From the NCBI GenBank assembly GCA_963691815.1, contig OY829655.1, forward strand, positions 12,160,279-12,224,278: 64,000 nucleotides of DNA, in the 5' to 3' direction. The stretch is from Echiichthys vipera. Its lineage: Eukaryota > Chordata > Actinopteri > Perciformes > Trachinidae. Position numbers and translations under genes: made by a program. Below the pieces are notes generated by a model. It was not told the DNA's origin, did no database searches, and saw only the letters and a program-made list of their open reading frames with translations. This document shows, in pieces, positions 1 to 11,102 of this stretch (the first letter of the stretch is position 1; each line of letters opens with the position of its first letter).

Positions 1-1330
1 TGAAAAGCTGACACATTCTGCAGTGCTTTTTTTCTTGCAGTGTTTGTATCCCCTCAGTAATTAATTCCCTAATGCATTGTGTACCAAACAACACATTCAA
101 ACATTATGCCCATGCTCAAGAGTAGTGTGTTTCCTAAATGTCGTATTTTTGTTAGAAAACAGATATGGTTACCAGAGGAAGTAAAATCTCAAAGCACATC
201 CTTCAAACAGGTGGAAATCAGCAGGAGGGGGATATGATTCAAAATGGAATCAGAGTCATTTGGACCTGGTGCAATTAACAATGTGGCCAACATTACTTGA
301 AGTACAGCACAGAACCATTTATGACTAGTCCTGCAATGATCAAAATGACTGTATTATTTATTGCAACCCATAAGCATTGGTTTGTGTGTTAACCTAAACC
401 AATGTATTCAGACATTTTAGTCATAATGCTATTGTATGGCACTCAGTATGAACTAAAACCATGGAAATATATTTCACTGTGTCAAATTACCAACTTGTAT
501 TTCCTGTAAAGCCCATTACAATTTAGAGTTTGGAAGCAGAAATATAAGTGATAGAAGTAAATCATTTTATCTTTTAAAATAAAATCCAAACTCTAACTAC
601 TGTGTTGCTCTTGTTTGCCTCCGCCAGCCAGTCAAGTTGCAATTTACATCCAAACTAGGCAGACTTACATAATGTATGTATTGAAGACTGAATTTAATAA
701 AATGGATCAAGGTTATTTTTGGTGGTATGCTTCATACACATCGTTAACCGGGCAGCTCAGAAAATCTTTACAATCAGCACAGTTTCAAGAATAATCCGAC
801 CAAATGTCTCCTCTTTTGTTCCTCAGTTATGGTGTTGAATAATGCCAGAAACATTATGATGTCACAGTGAAGTTGACGTTTTGGGTTATTATCACTTTAT
901 TATTTTTATCCTATTAGACTTCCGTCTGATATGTTGTTACAAATAGCATTTCTTGAGGTATGGCCAAAATTGTGTTTTGTGTGTTGTGAGGTCGGGATGA
1001 CCTTGACCTTTGACCTGAGTAGTTGTACTCATGACATTGCAATTATAATTTTTTTGTCTTAAAAAATTAGGGGGACAAGCTTTTACTTTCTTCTAACCGC
1101 ACCACTTTTACTTAAATTTAGCATCATTTTATGTACAAGGATGATTGCATGTGCACAAGAAATATAGTACCGGTAGTTTTCCAATACATAACTTATGATG
1201 TGTTTGCCTTGTCCCTCCAGGAATTTCTGTCGCCCTTACTTGGCCTCAACAGCTACCCACACCTTGCAAACTGCTCAGGGCAAGGGGATAGTGTAACATC
1301 AAATATTTCAGTTTAGTTGTCTGGCAAGAT
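1..1330. other. Non-coding, mostly unique intronic DNA
   Basis: No convincing coding region is visible. The stretch is AT-rich with short runs of T and A. At 998-1016 there are three AGGTCA half-sites (see its own entry), in a context (GACCTTGACCTTTGACC) that I recall from interspersed fish repeats. Confidence 0.5.
998..1016 (-). promoter_or_regulatory. Cluster of three AGGTCA nuclear-receptor half-sites
   Basis: On the plus strand TGACCT occurs at 998-1003, 1004-1009 and 1011-1016, giving a DR0 followed by a DR1 arrangement of AGGTCA on the minus strand. DR1 is the known layout for RXR/PPAR/HNF4-type receptors. The surrounding sequence looks like a dispersed fish repeat, so function is not implied. 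Confidence 0.3.
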
Positions 1331-1385
1331 CAGTGTTTCCCCTACCAGTACATCATATTTGTTTCTTGGCCAAATAGGAGCCACT
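1331..1385 (+). mobile_element. hAT-like terminal fragment (CAGTGTTTCCC end)
   Basis: The sequence CAGTGTTTCCCCTACCA is the same terminal sequence that starts the repeats at 8381 and 47867. Only the first few tens of bases can be recognised here, so it is a fragment or a very decayed copy. Confidence 0.4.
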
Positions 1386-2375
1386 CACAACCCGGCAGCC
1401 TTTTAGAATGAAAAGTACTTGTTGTCCTCCTCTTTCATCTTCATTGTCTCATTGTCTGCCGCCTTCCACTTTTGCTCCTGTTTTTTTTAACTCCCCAAAA
1501 ATATCTTCACTATTTAATTGTTCAGCTGTTTTGTTTTGTTTCACATGTATGTACCGTTATTTATCAGTAGCCTGAATCTGCGCTTTTCTATACACCATAT
1601 GTCTTCTGCAGTATTCAGAGATGATGTTGAAACAACAGAACTTTTAAATTCTCCTCCTTCCCTAAAGTTACCGGTGGGGAAACATGTTTGCTTCTCCGTG
1701 ATTTCAGGTGCAACCTTTGACCTGCTACAAGCCGATTCCACAACAATGAAACACAGAAACAGGTAGATGAGAAAAAGAGCTGCCTGTCAGGTGACAAGGC
1801 AGAGATACTTCTCATTAATAGAATAGAATATAATATAATAGAAATAAAGAAAATCCCAAGCTGAGAAATTGCAGTGTAACAGCAGCATTACACACAGACA
1901 CATCTAAACAGTAATATAGAAATACAATATAAAAGATACTTAAAAAATAAAATGAATAAATAAGCAGACTAATTGTAGTGCAAATGTAAACACATAATAA
2001 ACTAAGGTGCAGTGGAGAGATTTTAAGAAAAAACGTTCACTACATTAAGCCTCTGACTACAACAACAACCTAAATGTTCCTTGCTAGTCCTTCAATTGCT
2101 GCTATTACCTGTTGCATCTTTGTTTTTTCCTTTGGAAAAGTACTTTAGTACAAATCATTTTATTTACATATGGAGGATGTTGTTTTTTCTTTTTTTAAGA
2201 TCACATGACCTGCTGCATTTTCTTTTAGCTTATTCACTTTTTATTACTTAAAAGGTGCCTTCAGTTCTGTGTTGTGATGGGTTATCTATTTTAGACTACC
2301 TCAAATTTAAGAAATCAGTTTCTCAAATAATTATCCTAATTTGTTTTATATATATATATATTGTATTTTATAGTT
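1386..2375. other. Non-coding, probable dispersed repeat in the middle
   Basis: No gene is seen. Around 1804-2020 an A-rich, (AATAG)n-like start leads into a segment with TAACAGCAGCATTACACACA and AATATAGAAATACAATATAA, which I recall as a common perciform interspersed repeat. A short TA run lies near 2348-2361. The rest looks unique. Confidence 0.35.
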
Positions 2376-2473
2376 TGGTATCAGAATTGGCAAACATTGG
2401 TATTGGCAGTATAAACTCTCCATAAAATCGCCAATTGGGATCGGCCAACAAAATTGCAATTGGTGCACCCCTA
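2376..2473 (-). mobile_element. hAT-type MITE end
   Basis: Read on the minus strand it starts TTAGGGGTGCACCAATTGCA and continues with TTGGCCGATCCCAATTGGCG. This is the GGTGCACCGATT-type end of fish hAT non-autonomous elements. The other terminus was not found, so it is probably truncated. Confidence 0.5.
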
Positions 2474-3132
2474 AATTTATCTTATTTACACGACAGCATG
2501 TAATTTCTGTCTCTACATGGTCCTGTGTTTATAATTCTCTGCTCTCTGTAGGGCGCACAGCAGAGTTCCCAGCCGATGCACACACAAGCACATGCGCACA
2601 ACACATATAAAGCTTTGATTCCACACAAACAACACTAGCTGTGTTCAGTCATGTTTTAGATATTGCAGATATGCTAGAGCACTCAATCAGAAATCAAACA
2701 GACTGATAGTATGCAGAGTGAAAACATCTCATTTCAGTTTCACAATGTACTCTAAAATCACATCCAGACAGTGTTGCTAGACTGAATTATCATATCTACA
2801 GCAGCAGCAGCCATGCACTCTGATTTGGTCAATTGTTGAACCAGGCCACAGATCTCAGGTGCACTGAGGAGGAAAGACTCAAGACAGCTATGACCCTAGG
2901 CAAAAGTTCAGTTTCAGTCTTGTTTCAAAGTAATTCTTAACTTTTGACAAAAAAAGAAGAATAAAATAAAAAGGGAAAGAAAAGTGGCAAAATAAAAAGT
3001 AGAAGTGTTTTTCATGGCTGCACTTGTTTTACACAGAGGACCTTTTTGGGTGCATTCAGGTTTGATTGTACTTACTGTAGACCTACCCTGCATGCAAAAC
3101 TTATACATGTAGTTTCGATGTGGTATGTAGTT

Positions 3133-4231
3133 CATCTCATCTCATCTCATCTCATCTTCAACCGCATATCCGGGGTCGGGTCGCGGGGGCCCAGGACTAG
3201 GTGGAGAGATATAATCTCTCCACCTAGTCCTGGGTCTTCCCCGAGGCCTCCTCCCAGCTGGACGTGCCTGGAACACCTCCCGAGGGAGGCGCCCAGGGGG
3301 CATCCTTACTAGATGCCAGAACCACCTCAACTGGCTCCTCTCACCGCAAAGGAGCAGTGGCTCTACTCCAAGTTCCTCATGGATGGCTGTACTTCTCACC
3401 CTATCTCTAAGGCAGATTCCAGCCACCCTCCTGAGAAAACCCATTTATAGGTGAGGGTAGGAACGAAGATCGACCGGTAGATCGAGAGCTTTGCTCTCTT
3501 TTCGTCACAACAGTGCAGTAGAGCGACTGCAACACCGCCCCCGCTGCTCCGATTCTCCGGCCAAACCCACGCTCCATCGTCCCCTCACTCGTGAACATGA
3601 GCCCGAGGTACTTGAACTCCTTCACTTGGGGTAAGAACTCATTCCCTACCTGGAGTAAGCAATCCACCGGTTTCCTGCTGAAAGCCATGGCCTCAGATCT
3701 AGAGGTGCTGATCCTGATCCCAGCCATTTCACACTCGGCTGCAAACCAATCCAGTGAGTGCTGGAGGTCACTGACAGACGATGCCATCAGGACCACGTCA
3801 TCTGCCAAAAGCACAGACGAGATCCTCAGCCCACCGAACTGCAACCCCTCCCCAACACGACTACGCCTTGATATCCTGTCCTTGAAAATCACGAACAGGA
3901 TTGGTGACAACCCCAACCCCCACCGGGAACGAATCCGACTTACTGCCAAGGATCCGGACACAGCTCTCGCTTTGGGTGTACAGAGATTAGATGGCCCACA
4001 GAAGTGACCCCCTCACCCCATACTCCCGCAGCACCTCCAGAGGGACCCGGTCATATGCCTTCTCCAGATCCACAAAACACATGTAGACTGGATGGGCATA
4101 CTCCCAGGCCCCCTCCAGGATCCTTGTGAGAGTGAAGAGCTGGTCCGTTGTTTCACGTCCAGGACAGAATCTGCATTGTTCCTCTTCAATCCAGGACCTT
4201 GGAGTAGACTTTACCAGGGAGGCTAAGTAGG
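3133..4231 (-). mobile_element. RTE/Rex-like LINE, 5'-truncated, internally deleted
   Basis: A non-LTR retrotransposon in minus orientation. Its 3' tail is the (CTCAT)n run at 3133-3156 (plus-strand view). Upstream of it, on the minus strand, lie a C-terminal domain with RWRDYISPPSPG, the motif FGGLRISSVLLADDVVLMAS (reverse-transcriptase core with LADD), EFKYLGLMFTSEGTMERGF, and near the right end GRETTDQLF and a piece resembling LSLPGKVYSKVL. Compared with the copy at 18627-19840 it lacks several short stretches, has frameshifts, and has about 90 bp replaced by a palindrome. No clear target-site duplication. Clade naming from memory: RTE/Rex-like. Confidence 0.85.
3191..3233. repeat. Perfect palindrome inside the LINE copy
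   Basis: Arms 3191-3210 (CCAGGACTAGGTGGAGAGAT) and 3214-3233 are exact reverse complements around an ATA centre. The sister copies at 18627, 51673 and 57895 have only the right arm and a short native GGAGATATAATCTC core, so the left arm is new here. Confidence 0.95.
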
Positions 4232-4380
4232 GCTATATCTACAATGTATTTCATAATATAACAATCAGTTATCTAAAGCTTAAACATATAATTTTCAATA
4301 TATACTCAGATCCCTCTAATGCTTCAAAACTACTTTGAGTTTGTCACACTACAAAAAAATGTATGTTTTTGTTTGTTCTT

Positions 4381-4785
4381 TAAAGACTTTTTGGCCTTTT
4401 TGTCTTTATTATAACACAGCTGAAGATAGACAGGAAACGGGGGAATTATGCTGCTATAGGCCTAGTCTGCCGGGGATAATACTTTTCCTGATACGCTGAG
4501 CTTCTCCCCGCTATGTCTGTATCATTCATAGCCATAAAAATATCATCAGTAATATATCTCATTGTATCACAGCTGTTATTACCACTACTCATCACTGATC
4601 ATATTCGCCACCATAATTATTATCATTGTCATATTCTATGACCTTAGCTGTGCTTGTGTCTACTATTCTACTTTAGTGGTTGTGGTTGCTTGTATTTCTG
4701 GGACTGTCTCTCCGTCTGTCTTTGTGTCCGTCTTTGTCTCTCATTGTCCATCTGTCTGTCTGTCTCTTCTCTCTTATTTAATGAA
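4381..4785 (+). mobile_element. L2/Rex1-type LINE 3'-UTR fragment, with an older repeat at its start
   Basis: From about 4449 the sequence GCTATAGGCCTAGTCTGCCG, then CCTTAGCTGTGCTTGTGTCT and a GTCTGTCTTTGTGTCCGTC tract, follows the 3' non-coding part of the LINE at 18040-18410 in the same order. Bases 4381-4443 (TTTTTGGCCTTTTTGTCTTT and AAGATAGACAGGAAACGGGG) look like a separate dispersed fish repeat. No coding part is left. Confidence 0.65.
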
Positions 4786-6921
4786 TCAATATATTTTCTC
4801 TTGGTTGTTGGAAAGACCAAAGTCCATGAGAATGAGAAAGTTTTAAAAAGGGCAGTGGGTTGTATTATGTAGCAGATGACTGCTTCTGCACACAAAAACA
4901 AAAGCACAGACAACCACTGTTGCTGGTAAAAGGAGTTCAAATACGAATTTCTCAATTGATTTGTCTCTTTTTCTCACTCCCATCCAAATTGACTGAATTA
5001 CAGCAGTGAGGGAAGAAAAAGAAGAAAAGGGGGGAAAAATCTAATATCAAACATTCAAGCTTGCTTAGAGGAGAGAAGCCTTTTGTACTCATACACCCAC
5101 ATTGAGTCACCATACTGAGAGAAAAATCATTTTTTGACCTGTGGCAATATACTGAGCACAAGCAACAGGCCTGTCCACTTAGTCAAGCAGTCAATAAGTA
5201 TTTCGGCTTTAAAAATCCAGAAGGTGGGTGACTTCCAGTACAAGAGGCTTGAATAAAAACAAGTCAATGGTGGCTTATGAGTGTGTTACAAAGTGCCAAT
5301 ATTGACAATGTGATTTGGGTGGGTGCTATATAGGCTTGTGCTAATTGGTGATCAGATTGTATATTGATGACTGAAGGCATAGTACTTCCAGGCAAAGTTA
5401 ATGAAGGGAGGCAGGGTGCCATTCATCTGCATGTACTACCCACGCTGCAGTGACAAAATCTGCTCCCAACTGTGCATTTAGAGATGTTTCTGGTAGAGCA
5501 GCATGTCCGCCCTCTGAGCCCCATTAATCAGCAAGAGTGAATTTGCTGCCTCTTTTCCACGGATCTGACACCCAGCATCTCAGTTCTCCATGTGCCTGCT
5601 CACCAAAACTTTGCTCTGTGCTCTAAAAGAATAGTTAAAGCTATGGATGTGATTTGGATTGTGATAATAAAGTTAAGGTTACAATGGAACATACTGTGAT
5701 ATTGTGGCACCAAGAACATACCGTTTTCACTGAGATGCTAAATAATCACAAACAATTCTTGACATCTAAGACTGAACACTTGCTAGCCTGTAAAGTGGAT
5801 GTTGTCAAGTTTGCCAGTATGACAGAAATATGGGTTCACCATTGAGCCAAATTCTGTTTGTTCACTAAATCAAGGAAACCTTTTTTTTTTTTTTTTTTAT
5901 AATTTCATTAGTCAATCTGGTATTAATCTATCTTTTTTGTTACACTCTCATTTTATAAAATAATATTGCCTATAATTTTTGTGTTATTTTTTATGTTTGT
6001 TATTTTATATCTGAAATGTAAAATATTGAACCTATAAATGTCACAAAAAAATCTGTTATTAATACACATGTCAAAAAAGGAGGTCGGATGGAAGGATGGG
6101 TTAAACAAGCACAGGACAGTTGACAGCCTGACAAATGCAATAAAACTACAGACTGTATAAAATAGGATTAAATAACATTTCAGAGGTGGAGAGAAAATCT
6201 TGCCAATGATTTATCTTTTGGCTAACCATAGCAATTGGTGCAAAGCTGAGGTCAATTTGTGTTCATGTTTGTAACTAGAGCCTCAAACCACAGTATTTCT
6301 TGTCAAAGAGCTTTACAGGCCTAAAAGTCTGCTAAGAAAACAGGACAGTAGAGATGCTGCTATAATACGACATCTAGTTGAAATTAATGCCTAGTGTTCG
6401 TACATGCTGTGCAGACAGGTCTGGTAATGCAAGACTAGTTGTAGACTAGACAAGACTGTAGAAAGTCAGAGGTGGGAGGGGAGCAGGACAGAAAGGGGAG
6501 AGTGAATGAGACTGCAAGAGGAGGGCTCACTCCACTTCATATCCTGGCACTGTTTTGCTTTCCTCCAGCTTTAAGTAATAAGCAAGTAATAAAACATACT
6601 GTTTCTTAACCCAAACCATGATCTTTTTTCCTAAACCTAACCAAGTAGTTTTATTTCGATTCACGGTAACCACGTGTTTAAGACTGCAATCGTTTCACAA
6701 CATGCACCTGTCACTGATGCTCTCTGATGGTCATATACTGTATGTAGTTTTTGGAGTCCTTGTCAAATTACCTATTCTGTCATTTAAGTAGGAGGTTCTG
6801 TTGAATGTCGCACCAGAGTTCAGTTTACATAAAGTATACAGTGTCATTTGTTTCTGAACATTTCGATTGAAAAGAAATGAATGCTGTAATGCCTGATTTT
6901 TTTTTTCAAATTTTCAGGGAA
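4786..6921. other. Non-coding stretch, no gene seen
   Basis: No coding region recognised. There is a run of 18 T at 5881-5898 and a purine-rich patch at 6460-6520. A piece at 6600-6680 with CCTAAACCTAACCAAGTAGT resembles a common fish interspersed sequence, but I cannot define its ends. Confidence 0.5.
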
Positions 6922-6930
6922 GGAAACACA

Positions 6931-7114
6931 ATTACCTTTAGGCAATTACTCTGGTGTGAATGGTTTTCTGTCTCTGTTTGTCTCTATGTGCCCTGCGATA
7001 GACTGGCGTACTGTCCAGGGTGTACCCCGCCTCACGCCCAATGTCAGCTGGGATCGGCTCCAGCCCCCCTCGCGACCCCAATAGAGACAAATAGTTGGAG
7101 ATGGATGGATGGAG
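6931..7114 (+). mobile_element. SINE-like repeat with (GATG)n tail
   Basis: The core GCCCTGCGATAGACTGGCGT, then GTCCAGGGTGTACCCCGCCT, GTCAGCTGGGATCGGCTCCA and a GATGGATGGATGG tail is a very common fish retroposon 3' region. A 9-bp direct repeat GGAAACACA (6922-6930 and 7115-7123) flanks it and is the likely target-site duplication. The 5' part is truncated; no coding sequence. Confidence 0.7.
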
Positions 7115-7123
7115 GGAAACACA

Positions 7124-8380
7124 GTGGTTATTTCTAGAAGGCTAAGATCAACAGATCAGCACTGTGGCCAGAAAACCTGGAGGGGAATCAATTAAAATGC
7201 AATGAGTATTTGAGTCCAGTCACTTAAGGGTGAGGCACTGGGTGTATGTCTATGTGTGTGCGCATATGTGTGTTTCAAGGGCAATGGTTGGCGACAGACT
7301 ATAATCATCTCTCTGTCAGTCTGGATCATTCTCTCTCTGACAGGCGAGTCTTTGTACACATCACATTCAAATTCCCATCACACTTTGCATTAAAACACAT
7401 AAGACACTGTCAAAAGCACAAAGTCCCATACAAGAGACAAACATTGTATTTCTGCCAGCTGACAGGAAACAATGCTGAAATGGGAAATTGTTGGATTGTC
7501 CTATATTATTGTATGATTAACATCATATCTTGGTAGGATTTCAAGCTCTGATCATATAGCGGTGATAGACACCAAAATCATTAGCTTCTCGTCCAGATCG
7601 CCCACGTTTTCTCCTTGTATGAGGGAGCTACGAAACATCCAGTTGTAAATTCTGTTGTGTAGAAAGGTTAAAAGTTAAAATAGTTCAACTTTGCAAAGCA
7701 ATGCCTTCTACTGTTACCATTGTAGGTATTCTCTGAAGGCTTCACCTACTTTTACCTTCTTGCTGTCATCCAATAAAATTGTATTTACCGTCTATCGTTC
7801 GCCTGAATTCATGTGAATGCAGCACTAGTGCAGCAAGCATTAAGTCTGCGGCACTGGGAGTGGCAAAGGTCCGAGAGAGGGGTGCTGCAGAGTTGGAGCA
7901 ACAAGTTACCCTAATCCCAGGCCCTTCCAGGCCGACCTTGAGTCGGTCATGGCTCCGCCACATAGGATATGCATGTAGACGGCATCCTCCCACACTGAGT
8001 GGCCGTCTCAAAGTGAATCCCCTGGGCAGACAGCGCAGACCCCACGTGTAAAAATATTTTTGGTTGATAATAAAACAGTGGTGGGCTTTTTCTAACTATG
8101 TTATGAGGTCTTATTAATCATGGGAAATCAACAGATTATCTGATTGCCAGGTAATGTTACATTTATGAAAAAAAAAAGAAATAGTGAGTTCTTCATATTG
8201 AACAGCCAATCCAATCTAACATAAAGATCTGATGAATAAATGGATCTGAAAAATAAAGTTCTACCTCCTTGGTTCCACAGACTAGTGGAGGAAACACAGC
8301 AAGAATCATCACTTCTAAATCTGAGGGTTTTTCTGCTTCATGGCTTGAACAGGGAAATCAGATACAGCATACATTAACAT
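7124..8380. other. Non-coding stretch, no gene recognised
   Basis: A minus-strand open frame at 7766-8011 and a plus-strand one at 7779-8051 overlap in a moderately GC-rich patch (7840-8050), but neither resembles a protein I know. AATAAAACAGTGG follows at about 8070. Possibly an old repeat; function unknown. Confidence 0.4.
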
Positions 8381-8545
8381 CAGTGTTTCCCCTACCATAA
8401 TATTAGCAGGCGCTCTTTCTTTATTTTGTTGTGCTTGAAACCATAAAGTGATTTTTGATTTAACTTTGGACTGTTTCTGTAGGAGCTGTGGCTCTGATTA
8501 TTGCTTGTATAATTGTGATCCTTCTGTCTGGTGATTTTTAACGCA
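8381..8545 (+). mobile_element. hAT-like non-autonomous element, internally deleted copy
   Basis: Starts CAGTGTTTCCCCTACCA and shares, in order, TGCTTGAAACC, AAGTGATTTTTGATTTAACT, GCTCTGATTATTGCTTGTAT and CTTCTGTCTGGTGATTTT with the copy at 47867-48190. The 47867 copy has about 130 more bases between the last two blocks. The start is hAT-like; the far end is not clear. Confidence 0.6.
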
Positions 8546-9371
8546 TTTTAATACTAATTCATTTATCCATGTGGGGATTGAACTTTCAAAACCAACCTAA
8601 CCATTAAATTGTCTGATTAAACACCGACTGGCACGCAAACAAAAGAACATTAAGGGCAATCTGCTACAGTGCGCTGGGAACACATCCCCCATTAAAAACA
8701 ATACTATTTCACATTTTATTAGTATCTGTACTTTATGAGATTTTTGGGACAGCTTCTCTCTGCTTACTCACTGCCTGCTGCTGAGTGTGCGTAGTTTCAT
8801 GGTGACAGTCACTCACAGATCGAGACAGACATGACTGAAGGTGGCATGAGTTCTGGCGCACGGATCACGTTGACGATAGTAAGGGCAAGCCCACGGACAT
8901 CACAAAGCCCGTCTGTAAACAATGCTTTAAATCGAATATAACATCAAGAAAAATATTCCAGTCCACGGCACTGCCCAATTCCTAGTCAAGCATAAAAAGC
9001 TAAAATATATGGTTACTTTGATATAGATGACTAAGTGAATAAAAATGCAGCCCTTCAGCACATCCTTTATGTAATTCACAATTACTGTGGTGTGTCTTAA
9101 TCGCATTAAATGAGTCAACAACATGCCAGTGACATTGGACACATTAACGACACAGTAGTTTAAAAGAAATGACAAGTAAAGACAGATGTTTAGGTTGTGA
9201 GGGACAGTGTCGATCCAGTACTAATCTTGAATCAGACTATCAAAGACCTGTGACCAACAATGCTCTGTCTTTATAGTTGAGCCATGTAGCGAGTCATGTG
9301 GAATCTGCATTGTCTGGTTTTAGTTCCATCATTGACAGCTGAATCACTCTGACAGACTTTTCTGCCGTCAC
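8546..9371. other. Non-coding stretch, nothing recognised
   Basis: No repeat family or coding segment could be named. A minus-strand open frame at 8927-9175 has no recognisable motif and is probably chance. Confidence 0.45.
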
Positions 9372-9772
9372 CAGGGGCCTGTTTCACAAAGCAGGTTTAG
9401 TGAAAACTCTGAGTCTGTTAACCCTGAAATGAGGGAAACTCTGAGTTTTCCGTTTCACAAAGGGAGGTAACTCAAACCAGAGACAGAGGGGTAACTCTAG
9501 CCTGTTTCACAAAGAGAGGTAACTTAACCTCTCGGTCAGTTACCATGGTAACATGCTCTCTGAAACTAACCTGGTCGGGACCAGGTTTTTCTCAGAAAAC
9601 CTTGAGTTTCTCTCTGTCTCCGCCCCCTTTTAGCCACACACGGTGTTTGATTTCCTCATTCATTCAGTCAGCAGGCGAGTTTTGGCGTAGTATAGTTCCG
9701 TCTGTTTTTTCAGAAAATCACTGCAAACATCAGTCATTAGAAGTTATATTAGGTGGCGACTATTTCACTACC

Positions 9773-10006
9773 ATGGCGTGTCCTTCTGATAACAATCCCG
9801 TGGATGAAGGTGCAGCATTACTGCGCAGAGAATTAAATATTCGTCGGGAGATGATTATCAAACTATTGATTATAGATGTTCTTGCATTTCCAGGCAATTC
9901 TCTTTTTGAGCGGTACCGTTTCATATCACAGCGGATATTGTGTGTTGCGCTGCGTTTTTTTGCAAACGGGAGTTTTTGTATACAACGTATAAAAGTCATT
10001 CAGTAG
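9773..10006 (+). pseudogene. HARBI1-like transposase N-terminus, tandem copy A
   Basis: An open frame beginning at ATG 9773 reads MACPSDNNPVDEGAALLRRE and continues with DVLAFPGNSLFERYRF and QRILCVALRFFANGSF, the N-terminal region of fish Harbinger transposases (nuclear DDE enzymes). It ends after about 77 codons, far short of the roughly 350-400 residues usual for the family. Between RF and QRILC about 30 residues seen in copy B are missing; the join lies at a TCATATCACAG-type repeat, suggesting a microhomology deletion. It contains the intact site GAGCGGTACCGTTTC (GGTACC at 9912-9917), the empty version of the insertion site used in copy B. Confidence 0.8.
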
Positions 10007-10050
10007 GCCTACATTAGAAGTTATATTAAGTGGTGAATATTTACACTACC

Positions 10051-10520
10051 ATGGCATGTCCTTTTGATAACGATCCCGTGAATGAAGGTGACGCATTTCG
10101 CAAAGAGAATTAAATATTGGTCGGGAGATGATTATCAGACCGCGCATAGACGTCCTTAATATACTGCAGCCATAATTACAAAATGAATGAAATGGATCTT
10201 TTGAGCAAGTTGAATGTATTTGACTTAGCGTTTCCTAAATATAATCCCAGCTTTTCTTGCAATTCATAGGTTCAAAAGTGTGTGCTTTTAGTTGGGTTAC
10301 TGGTATATAAAATACTCCTATATAGCCTTCTGATCCAGAATATCACCTATAATGCGAAGGGGCTGAATACGGCACAACACCGTTTCATGTCACAGTCCAT
10401 CTCATCCCTCCTTACATTTCCAACATTAACAACCAGTAATGCTCTCATATCACAGCAGATATTGTGTGTTGCGCTGCGTTTTTTTCAACATTGATATGTT
10501 GTATAAAAAACAGCCACTTA
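10051..10520 (+). pseudogene. HARBI1-like transposase N-terminus, tandem copy B (interrupted)
   Basis: Begins ATG GCA TGT CCT TTT GAT AAC at 10051, with the same leader (TACATTAGAAGTTATATTA) as copy A. A frame break follows early (AATGAAGGTGACGCATTTCG). Homology stops near 10154 and resumes after the foldback element at 10379 with ACCGTTTCATGTCACAG, then ALISQQILCVALRFF near 10435-10485. The segment between the two TCAT(A/G)TCACAG repeats, lost in copy A, is kept here. Not functional. Confidence 0.75.
10155..10378 (+). mobile_element. Foldback TIR element, left-truncated copy inside Harbinger 1
   Basis: From AATATACTGCAGCCATAATT to GGCACAAC this is nearly identical to the right half of the element at 56594-57071, including GAATGAAATGGATCTTTTGA and CAGAATATCACCTATAATGC. 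Its right end abuts ACCGTTTCATG, which in tandem copy A is preceded by GGT. The left arm has been deleted together with some Harbinger sequence. Confidence 0.8.
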
Positions 10521-10737
10521 CGGTAATATTTACTTTACGATGTAAAACATGCTCAAAATGAGGCGTCACCATGAGACTGTGCTGAGGTTTTACCTGTTTG
10601 AAAAATGTTTTTATGTTTCATCTTAAGCTGCGCTTCTCCCCCGCGGGGTTGCACTTAAATTAAATAAATTAATAGACTACCACTCAAGCAGTTTCCCCTG
10701 TGATATTACTGTGATTGCAACAGGACTACATTTAAAC

Positions 10738-10887
10738 TTATGCACTGACCCGAGCCGCAATGTTCTCCAGCACCGTCTCTCTCTCTTTTGCTGCTGCAGC
10801 GGTGTAAACCTGCTCAAACTCTCCGTATGAGCGCATTAATATTTACAGTTGCAGTGGTAGCGTAGCCCTTCGCTTCCCCGTTGCCAT
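10738..10887 (-). pseudogene. Harbinger Myb/SANT-like accessory protein, remnant
   Basis: The minus strand reads ATG at 10887 (MATGKRRATLPLQL), an in-frame TAA, then ILMRSYGEFEQVYTAAAAKE followed by RETVLENIAARVSA and a stop at 10738. The pattern RSYGE...AAKERE...W/L-x-x-IAARVN is typical of the Myb/SANT-like partner gene of fish PIF/Harbinger transposons, a DNA-binding protein that helps transposase find the ends. It is opposite in strand to the transposase, as expected. The premature stop (probably GAA to TAA) and the short length mark it as dead. Confidence 0.7.
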
Positions 10888-11102
10888 GGTGACTCATCGA
10901 ATCAGGGCTCCATTGATGCTGTCTTTTTTTACTTGTGGTGCACGCGCTTAACTCCAGGTCAAACTACTCTGAGTTGGTCAACCTAACGCAAATCTGCTGT
11001 TCTGGAACCGAAAACTCAGAGTTTCCTATCTCAGAGTAGATCAACTCAGAGTTCAGGGTTAAACTCAGAGTTTTTTGAACCTGCTTTGTGAAACAGGCAC
11101 CT

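Larger units (their letters stand above)
9372..11102 (+). mobile_element. PIF/Harbinger transposon relic 1
   Basis: Left end GGGGCCTGTTTCACAAAGCA and right end, reversed, GGTGCCTGTTTCACAAAGCA form matching terminal inverted repeats, each followed by repeated CTCTGAGTT blocks. Inside are a broken HARBI1-like transposase start on the plus strand and a Myb/SANT-like second gene on the minus strand, the two-gene layout known for PIF/Harbinger. The transposase 5' part is present twice in tandem and the second copy carries a foreign foldback element. The DDE core is absent. Confidence 0.85.

Noticed and set aside
7766..8051. Overlapping open frames on both strands in a GC-richer patch
   Set aside because: No family similarity; possibly an old repeat. 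Not called as a gene.
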